Positions 26,692 to 31,500 of a stretch of DNA of 33,434 bases are shown piece after piece; position 1 is the stretch's first letter, and each line of letters starts with the position of its first letter. The translations under genes and the position numbers were made by a program. Origin of the DNA: Acidimicrobiia bacterium (lineage in GTDB: Bacteria; Actinomycetota; Acidimicrobiia; Acidimicrobiales; VFJN01); NCBI GenBank assembly GCA_009694375.1, contig SHVB01000023.1:1-33434 (forward strand), read 5' to 3'. Below the pieces are notes generated by a model. That model was not told the origin of the DNA and ran no database searches. It saw nothing but the letters and a program-made list of their open reading frames with translations.

Positions 26692-27014
26692 TGACCAGGG
26701 AGGAGCGCGTTGCCGGATGGCGGCGCGTGGCCGGGATAGGGGTGGCGCTGCTCGGGGCGGCGGGGCTCGTGGCGCTCGTGCTGGTGGGATTCGGCTCGAG
26801 TGCGGCTCAGGGGTTGTCGGTGGGCGTGGGAGTAGTGGGTGTTGGCTTAGTGATGGGTGGAGTGATGGCCTTTGGCCGTACCACCGCCATCCGCCGTACG
26901 GCGGGTGTCTACGCCCGGGCTTCCGAGGTGGAGCGTAGGGAGGCGGAGCGGTTGGCCCTCGGTCTGTTGGCCGCCGGGATCATGTTTTGTCTTTTTGCGC
27001 TGGCGATCGGGTAG
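26688..27014 (+). CDS. Small membrane protein of unknown function in the peptide-importer operon
   Basis: A 108-aa protein I do not recognise. It starts MMTREERVAGWRRVAG and has three hydrophobic segments: GVALLGAAGLVALVLVGFG (about 17-35), GLSVGVGVVGVGLVMGGVMA (about 42-61) and GLLAAGIMFCLFALAIG at the C-terminus. An amphipathic charged segment rich in Arg and Glu (ARASEVERREAERLA) links the last two. The ATG overlaps the oppF stop by 4 bp. The next permease starts 13 bp after its stop with AGGAGGT directly at the junction, so the gene is embedded in the operon rather than spurious. Peptide importers do not normally have such a subunit between ATPase and permease genes. It could be an accessory subunit or an unrelated passenger. 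Confidence 0.75.
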   Translation: MMTREERVAGWRRVAGIGVALLGAAGLVALVLVGFGSSAAQGLSVGVGVVGVGLVMGGVMAFGRTTAIRRTAGVYARASEVERREAERLALGLLAAGIMFCLFALAIG

Positions 27015-27027
27015 GAGGTACCCACCG

Positions 27028-28026
27028 ATGTCGATGCCCCCCGCACTGCAGCCGATTCCGGTAGATGTTCTCGCCCCCAGCGAGGTTGGCGGCAACTCGG
27101 CTCCCACCCGAGGCCCCTGGGCCCTGATGTGGCGCCGACTGAGGGGCGATAAGGCGGCGCTGGCCAGCATGGCGTTCATCATCTTGCTGTTTTCGTTTGC
27201 GGCAGCCGCGCCGCTATTCGAGTCGTGGACCAATCATCCCAAGAACACCTCGAACGCGGCGGGCAGCGACAACTTCACCCTGCTCCCGATGGGGCCATTG
27301 GGGGGCTGCGATGGAGTGACCGATGTTGGGAAAGACACGTGTTTCATTCTCGGGGCATCCAACGTGAGCGGCCACGACATGCTGGTGCAATTGAGTTACG
27401 GCGCTCGTACGTCTTTGTTTATCGGGGTGGTTTCCACCGCCATCACGGTGGTGGTGGCCCTTGTGATGGGCTTACTGGCGGGCTACAGCGGAGGCTTGAC
27501 CGACGGCGTGATCTCGCGCCTGATGGATGTGGTGGCGGCCTTTCCGTTCCTGCTCTTTGCCATCGCAGTGTCCACGGTGTTCCGCAGCAACGTCTGGACA
27601 GTGATCTTTGTGATCGCCGCCTTTTCCTGGTTCTACCCGGCCCGGTTGTTTCGGGCTGAGGTGCTGTCGCTGCGGGAGCGGGAGTTTGTGTCGGCGGCCC
27701 GGATGCTGGGGGCGTCGACCCCACGAATCCTGCGTAAACACATTTTTCCTCATCTGGTGGGGGCGACAGTGGTGTACGCATCGCTCTCGATCGCCGGTGC
27801 CATTCTCTTTGAGGCCGCCCTGTCCTACCTAGGCTTTGGGCTGCCGGCGGACATTCCGTCATGGGGCCGGATGATTTCTCAGGCGGTGCCCGGGGGGCTC
27901 TACCGCAACGCCCCTTATTTGATGGTCTTTCCAGGAACGTTGCTGGTGCTCACGGCCCTGGCCTTCAACATGCTGGGCGACGGCCTGCGTGACGCGCTGG
28001 ACCCGAAGGGGAACGTGGGCCGCTGA
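27028..28026 (+). CDS. Peptide ABC transporter permease (OppC/DppC type)
   Basis: A 332-aa permease, the partner of the OppB-type protein. The N-terminal cytoplasmic stretch ends GPWALMWRRLRGDKAALASM before the first helix, as usual in OppC proteins. An extracytoplasmic loop carries two cysteines (CDGVTDVGKDTC). The canonical GTDxxGRD motif after it is changed to GASNVSGHD, while the following YGART is kept. The EAA loop is EREFVSAARMLGASTPRIL, and the end SYLGFGLPADIPSWGRMI...GDGLRDALDPK is typical. Start: ATG with AGGAGGT 8 nt upstream. It is the last gene of the importer operon; 86 bp separate it from secG. Confidence 0.92.
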   Translation: MSMPPALQPIPVDVLAPSEVGGNSAPTRGPWALMWRRLRGDKAALASMAFIILLFSFAAAAPLFESWTNHPKNTSNAAGSDNFTLLPMGPLGGCDGVTDVGKDTCFILGASNVSGHDMLVQLSYGARTSLFIGVVSTAITVVVALVMGLLAGYSGGLTDGVISRLMDVVAAFPFLLFAIAVSTVFRSNVWTVIFVIAAFSWFYPARLFRAEVLSLREREFVSAARMLGASTPRILRKHIFPHLVGATVVYASLSIAGAILFEAALSYLGFGLPADIPSWGRMISQAVPGGLYRNAPYLMVFPGTLLVLTALAFNMLGDGLRDALDPKGNVGR

Positions 28027-28071
28027 GGGTGGCGTCCACCCGGCGGGCTAGAGCCAACCGCCCACCCCTGA

Positions 28072-28077
28072 TAGTCT
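28072..28077 (+). promoter_or_regulatory. -10 box upstream of secG
   Basis: TAGTCT (TAnnnT) lies 35 nt before the secG GTG, leaving a leader of about 30 nt that contains an AGGAGAG ribosome binding site. It suggests that secG has its own promoter and does not depend on the importer operon. Confidence 0.4.
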
Positions 28078-28112
28078 TGGCCGGCGGGACAACCGCTACT
28101 AGGAGAGATTTT

Positions 28113-28343
28113 GTGCTCGAAGCGATTGTCATCGGTATCCATATCATCGTGTGTCTCCTGTTGATCGTCTTGGTGTTGCTCCACAGTGGCAAGGGTGGCG
28201 GCCTCTCCGACATGTTCGGCGGCGGCGCCGGTGCCACCGCCATTGGATCAGCGGCGGCCGAGCGCAACCTGGACCGCATCACGGTGGTCGTGGCCCTGAC
28301 GTTCGTGTTTACCTCCACCGGCCTAGCTTTTCTCCTCGACTGA
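28113..28343 (+). CDS. secG: Preprotein translocase subunit SecG
   Basis: A 76-aa small membrane subunit of the SecYEG protein-export channel. It has two transmembrane helices (IVIGIHIIVCLLLIVLVLLH, and VVVALTFVFTSTGLAFLL) with the family loop HSGKGGGLSDMFGGG between them. I use the GTG at 28113 because AGGAGAG lies 5 nt upstream and it gives the normal N-terminus; the open frame extends upstream to 28029 without family features. secG is usually next to tpiA in this type of neighbourhood; here the peptide importer has come between them. A second binding lipoprotein begins 8 bp after the stop, so the two are probably cotranscribed. Confidence 0.93.
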   Translation: MLEAIVIGIHIIVCLLLIVLVLLHSGKGGGLSDMFGGGAGATAIGSAAAERNLDRITVVVALTFVFTSTGLAFLLD

Positions 28344-28351
28344 GGTCCTCC

Positions 28352-29935
28352 ATGACCGGCGCTGTAACGCAGGTCGCTCGGGTGATCGCCGGGGTGGCGG
28401 TGATGGCGACGCTGGGATCGGGGTGCACGAACAACGGTGAGAGTGGCGAACAGTCGTCCTCGTCGGGCGGAGGCACGATGCGCGTGGGCGTTCCCGGGGC
28501 GCTGGTGGTTGATCCCACCAAAGCCTCGCTGGCCTCGCCGAGCGATCAGATGGTGTTGGACCTGCTCTACGACGGCCTCACCAGCATCGACAGCGAGGGG
28601 TTGGTGCAGCCCGGGCTGGCGGTGTCCTGGGAACACAATGAAGATTTCACGGCCTGGCGTTTTCATCTCGATCCGGAGGCTCACTTCACCAGCGGCGATT
28701 CGATCAAGGCCGATGACGTGATCGCGTCGATCGAGCGAATAGCGGCGTTGGGTACGAAATCGTTGGCGGCTCTGGCGCTCGAGCCGGTGACGGGGTTCGC
28801 CGAGTTCGTGGACGGTACCAGCGATCATCTGGAGGGGCTGAGCGCGGTGAACGACAAGGTGGTGCGCTTCGGGCTCAGCGAGCCGTTGTCGGTGCTGCCT
28901 GCGGTGGTGGCGAGCCCGGCCTTTGGGGTGGTGGAGCCGGAATCGTTGGCGGCGGCCGAGGGCGGGCCCACCGCCGAGTTGGATCTGAGTGGGAGTTGGG
29001 TTGTGGTGTCGGCGGCGCAGGGTGGCCTGAGACTGGAGCCACGGTCGGATGCGACCATGCGGCTCGAGGCGGTGGAGTTGGGGGCGTTTTCCAACGCCAA
29101 CGCCGCCTACGACGCGTTTGTCGATGGTGAGGTCGACTGGGCCACGGTGCCCGCCGACCGGTTCGAGAGCGCCGTGAACACCTATGGCGACGAGTCTTTC
29201 GCCCCGTTCCAGGCCGAAGTGTTCTTTGGAATGCATCTGGGCGACGCAGCCTTGAATAACCCGGTGCTGCGTCAGGCCATTGAGGCCGCCATCGACCGGG
29301 TGGAGATTGTGAAGGCGGTGTACGCCGATTTGGCCGATCCGCTGACCACGGTGATCCCGGCGGGCGTGGCGGGTCACGATGATGCGCGTTGTGGGGGCTG
29401 CGGTCCGGATCCGAAGCGGGCGGTGGCGTTACTGGCGAAAGGATTTCCCAGCGGCGGGGTTCCCACGGTGAATATCGACTATGACGAGTCGCCCGCTCAG
29501 ACAGCGATGGCGAAGTTGATCGCGGCGGATCTCGAAGCGGTGGGCATTCCCACCAGCCTGCGGCCGCTGCCGTTGGACGACTACAAGGCCTTCGTAGCTT
29601 CTGGGGGCCAGGCGCTCTTCACTTTTGGCTGGATCGGCGCTTTCCGCTCGCCGGATGCGTACCTCACGCCGCTGTTCGTCTCGGACTCCGATGACAACCT
29701 GACGGCCTTCCGCAGCCCCGAGGTGGATGGCCTCTTGCAGCGAGCCCGGGGGTCGGATGACGATGCGCTCAACACCGAGCGGTGGGCGAAAGCGGAGGCC
29801 ACGGTGATGGATGCCGTCGTGGTGATCCCTATCGCCCAGTTTCGGACCCAGGTGGTGGTGGCCGATGAGGTGAGCGGATGGGCTCACGCGGTGGATGGCA
29901 CGGTCGACTGGGAGCGGGTGACCGTCGCCGAGTAG
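28352..29935 (+). CDS. Second substrate-binding lipoprotein, family 5 (orphan)
   Basis: A 527-aa lipoprotein of solute-binding family 5. The signal MTGAVTQVARVIAGVAVMAT is followed by the lipobox LGSGC (Cys25) and a Ser/Gly-rich linker. The body has VLDLLYDGLTSIDSEGLVQP, an AHFTSGDSIKADDVIASIE motif, LRQAIEAAIDRVEIV and a late LFTFGWIGAFRSPDAYL, which follow the DppA/OppA order. GAGG 6 nt before the ATG supports the start. It has no permease or ATPase next to it and sits 8 bp after secG, so it may share the importer encoded just upstream and widen its substrate range. That is inference. It is quite divergent from the first binding protein, so it is not a recent duplicate. Confidence 0.9.
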   Translation: MTGAVTQVARVIAGVAVMATLGSGCTNNGESGEQSSSSGGGTMRVGVPGALVVDPTKASLASPSDQMVLDLLYDGLTSIDSEGLVQPGLAVSWEHNEDFTAWRFHLDPEAHFTSGDSIKADDVIASIERIAALGTKSLAALALEPVTGFAEFVDGTSDHLEGLSAVNDKVVRFGLSEPLSVLPAVVASPAFGVVEPESLAAAEGGPTAELDLSGSWVVVSAAQGGLRLEPRSDATMRLEAVELGAFSNANAAYDAFVDGEVDWATVPADRFESAVNTYGDESFAPFQAEVFFGMHLGDAALNNPVLRQAIEAAIDRVEIVKAVYADLADPLTTVIPAGVAGHDDARCGGCGPDPKRAVALLAKGFPSGGVPTVNIDYDESPAQTAMAKLIAADLEAVGIPTSLRPLPLDDYKAFVASGGQALFTFGWIGAFRSPDAYLTPLFVSDSDDNLTAFRSPEVDGLLQRARGSDDDALNTERWAKAEATVMDAVVVIPIAQFRTQVVVADEVSGWAHAVDGTVDWERVTVAE

Positions 29936-29946
29936 CCCGGCGTGGG

Positions 29947-29977
29947 TTGGAAGCCCTCCCCGGAGGCCGTGTACGGT
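29947..29977 (+). promoter_or_regulatory. Candidate promoter of tRNA-Leu
   Basis: TTGGAA (29947-29952) and TACGGT (29972-29977) with a 19-nt spacer, 30 bp upstream of the mature tRNA. The spacer is long, so the -35 match is uncertain; the -10 box position fits. Confidence 0.35.
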
Positions 29978-30007
29978 GAGCGCTCCCTGGGGAGACCCGA
30001 GGGCCAC

Positions 30008-30091
30008 GTCGGAGTGGCGGAATTGGCAGACGCGCCAGCTTGAGGGGCTGGTGTCCTTAGGGACGTGGGGGTTCAAGTCCCCCCTCCGACA
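30008..30091 (+). tRNA. tRNA-Leu (anticodon GAG)
   Basis: A type II tRNA of 84 nt. The acceptor stem GTCGGAG pairs with CTCCGAC (30084-30090), with discriminator A at 30091. The anticodon stem CCAGC/GCTGG encloses the loop TTGAGGG, anticodon GAG at 30042-30044, which reads CTC and CTT codons. A long variable arm (TGTCCTTAGGGACG) and a T-arm GGGGG-TTCAAGT-CCCCC follow. CCA is not encoded. Its 3' end is repeated at 30754-30771, so it appears to have served as an integration target; the gene itself is intact. Confidence 0.97.
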
Positions 30092-30092
30092 C
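30075..30092 (+). repeat. Attachment-site copy 1 (3' end of tRNA-Leu)
   Basis: AAGTCCCCCCTCCGACAC, from the T-loop through the acceptor stem to one base past the tRNA. An identical copy in the same orientation lies at 30754-30771. This is the usual geometry of attL/attR for elements that integrate into a tRNA 3' end and restore the gene. Confidence 0.75.
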
Positions 30093-30121
30093 AACACCTG
30101 AACCCAACATTCCGGCGGGTA

Positions 30122-30150
30122 CCGGACGGGGTGCGAGTGCACGTGTCCGG
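30122..30150. terminator. Hairpin between tRNA-Leu and the convergent SnoaL-like gene
   Basis: CCGGAC (30122-30127) pairs with GTCCGG (30145-30150), enclosing an inner stem GTGC/GCAC (30131-30134 with 30139-30142) and a 4-nt loop. It lies 30 nt after the tRNA and 22 bp from the stop of the convergent gene, so it may end transcription from both sides. No T-run. Confidence 0.4.
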
Positions 30151-30172
30151 GTTTGGCGGCGGGCGTGGCGCG

Positions 30173-30628
30173 CTACTCGCTCCTCGGAGGCAGGGCGTCA
30201 AGGGCTGCGACTCGCTCGGTGTCCTCGTAGTCCTCCTGCTCGACGATCTTGCCCCAGCGGGTTCGCACCATGAGCACTGCTCGGTTTGTGTACCGCTCAC
30301 CGCCGGCATCGTCCCTGATCCAGTCGTTCACGCGAATGGCGGCACGCATGTTCCAGGGAGGACCGTTCACGAGGATGTCCTCGACCTCCATGTGCACCCC
30401 TTGGTCCGCGTAACGGCGGAGGAACCCCTCGATCTCGTCCCGCCCGACGTGCGTTGGGTGCGGTCGCCGGTCCGCCACGGGTTCGCGGAACTGCCGTGAC
30501 CAGGAGTTGTCGCCGGGGAAGGTCAATGTCGCGTCGGGAGCCATCATGGCGAGCGCAGGACCGTAGTTGCCCTCGTTGGCCAAACCAATGTTGCGTCGGA
30601 TCATCCAGCGGACCGCTGCTTTGTACAC
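30173..30628 (-). CDS. SnoaL/NTF2-like protein
   Basis: A 151-aa protein of the NTF2-like alpha+beta barrel superfamily. The N-terminal helices (WMIRRNIGLANEGNYGPALA) run into MMAPDATLTFPGDNSW, the usual 'helix then acidic-Ala-x-hydrophobic-Phe-Pro-Gly' pattern of SnoaL_2 proteins. HVGRDEIEGFLRRYADQG is the next helix, and the beta strands include IRVNDWIRDD, RYTNRAVLMVRTRWGKI and VEQEDYEDTERV. Members are small-molecule isomerases or hydrolases, or have no known activity; I assign none. The GTG at 30628 is supported by TACGTT ending 6 nt upstream (leaderless layout). It lies between the two tRNA-Leu 3'-end repeats, convergent to the tRNA, and is the only intact gene there. Confidence 0.8.
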   Translation of the reverse strand: MYKAAVRWMIRRNIGLANEGNYGPALAMMAPDATLTFPGDNSWSRQFREPVADRRPHPTHVGRDEIEGFLRRYADQGVHMEVEDILVNGPPWNMRAAIRVNDWIRDDAGGERYTNRAVLMVRTRWGKIVEQEDYEDTERVAALDALPPRSE

Positions 30629-30634
30629 GCCTAC

Positions 30635-30640
30635 AACGTA
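30635..30640 (-). promoter_or_regulatory. Leaderless-type -10 box of the SnoaL-like gene
   Basis: TACGTT on the minus strand ends 6 nt before the GTG. The hexamer and spacing are identical to those at coaE, which suggests the gene is expressed by host rules. Confidence 0.5.
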
Positions 30641-30700
30641 TCCCAGTGGAGGGGCACACACCCTGTGCACCAAGGACCCGGCGTCTGCGGGGTGGGAATG

Positions 30701-31163
30701 TCACGCCGCCATCGGCCAGGTCGTCTCCACGATCAGCGTTGGGGTCAGGTTTGAAGTCCCCCCTCCGACACGCACCGTGGTACACGGTGTGGCTTCGGCC
30801 ACCACCACACCACGGCCCGGCTCGAACGTGAGCCGGACACCGAACTCGGCGTAGAGCTCGGCCTTGTCGCCGGGCTCCGCCGGAGACGAGCAGCCTCACC
30901 CCATCGGCGACACCGCCGATCAGGCGTCGCCGGTCGGCCGTGGTGACCTGCGACGATGACGTGGCAACAGCGGCCAAGTCCCGTTCGGCGAACATCCGCT
31001 CGGCGTTGACCTCCGCCATCCAGCCGGCGACCACCACAGGGTCGGCGTCGGCCTCGAGCGCCGACCTGTAGCGGCTGAGACGATGGTCGCCGTCGGCCAA
31101 CTTGCGACGGGCACCCTCCGCTCTGGCTGCGCCGATCTCATCGACGACGCTGACGGCCGCCAT
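30701..31163 (-). pseudogene. Serine recombinase, C-terminal remnant (frameshifted)
   Basis: On the minus strand, from about 31130, the reading LADGDHRLSRYRSALEADAD then PVVVAGWMAEVNAERMFAER matches the coiled C-terminal region of large actinobacterial serine recombinases (typically 'CDxxLxxYRAALEAGADPxVVAxWxxEVQAER'). It continues to GVADGVRLLVSG. Near 30881 one extra base shifts the frame; the next frame continues as GDKAELYAEFGVRLTFEPGR, the conserved final strand region, and stops at 30701-30703. The catalytic resolvase domain and zinc-ribbon part are absent, so it is truncated and inactive. The last codons read VRVGGGTSNLTP across the second attachment-site repeat (30754-30771). An integrase gene ending in its own attachment site is the typical end of an integrative element. 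Confidence 0.75.
30754..30771 (+). repeat. Attachment-site copy 2 (tRNA-Leu 3' end)
   Basis: AAGTCCCCCCTCCGACAC, identical over 18 bp and in the same direction as the end of tRNA-Leu 679 bp upstream. Bases left of it (GGTTTG against GGGTTC) show further partial similarity. It lies inside the 3' end of the serine recombinase remnant. Confidence 0.75.
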
Positions 31164-31377
31164 GGCATCGAGAGATGGTTTCCGGCGCGTGGCCGCAACG
31201 TGACCGAGGCCCGCCGGGTGTGGGCTTCATGCCCGGCACAGCTTCGTGACTCTGGCGTTGGAGAGTGGCGCTCCGCTTCACTGTGTCGCCGACGCTGCCG
31301 GGCACGTTTCGGCCACGACCACGCAACGCGATGGCCGCGCACGTCGTGCTCTCGACGGCCATCCCGCCTCGACATGA
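31155..31377 (+). pseudogene. Tyrosine recombinase, C-terminal remnant (no catalytic Tyr)
   Basis: In one frame (31216-31377) the plus strand reads GLHARHSFVTLALESGAPLH then CVADAAGHVSATTTQRDGRA and ends RRALDGHPAST. This is the end of a phage-type integrase: the HxxRH-box (slightly short, HARHSF for HxLRHSF), the AGHxSxxTTQR box, and the terminal 'ALDGHP'. The nucleophile should follow as RYDR; here it is RDGR, so the Tyr codon has been lost in frame. Upstream sequence in a different frame (ERWFPARGRNVTEARRV, from about 31155) fits the preceding helices, implying a frameshift near 31217. Everything further N-terminal is missing. It lies head to head with the serine recombinase remnant, and the join falls at about 31130-31155. 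Confidence 0.7.
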
Positions 31378-31435
31378 ATAACCGGGATGCCTAGGTGATG
31401 ATGGTGGCCCGCGGGGTCAAGTCGGTCGGTCCCAG

Positions 31436-31441
31436 TAGAGT
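31436..31441 (+). promoter_or_regulatory. Candidate -10 box of the protease gene
   Basis: TAGAGT lies 59 nt before the GTG at 31501. The leader would contain a six-codon frame (MFKKMW, 31478-31498) and AAGAAG at 31484-31489 as a weak ribosome binding site. No good -35 box is seen. Confidence 0.3.
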
Positions 31442-31500
31442 GGGAATTGCCTCCACCGCCGAACGGGAAGCCTCCTGATGTTCAAGAAGATGTGGTGATA

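Noticed and set aside
27965-29377. 470-codon minus-strand frame antisense to secG and the second binding lipoprotein
   Set aside because: Composition is Arg/His-rich and low complexity; the plus-strand lipoprotein has a lipobox and family motifs.
29429-30142. Minus-strand frame through tRNA-Leu containing CRRGDLNPHVP
   Set aside because: That peptide is the well-known spurious translation of an antisense tRNA; no gene is there.
31411-31435. A third partial copy of the tRNA-Leu 3' end (GGGGTCAAGTC) near the protease gene
   Set aside because: Only about 10 bases match and the key CCCCTCCGACAC part is absent, so I do not count it as an attachment site.
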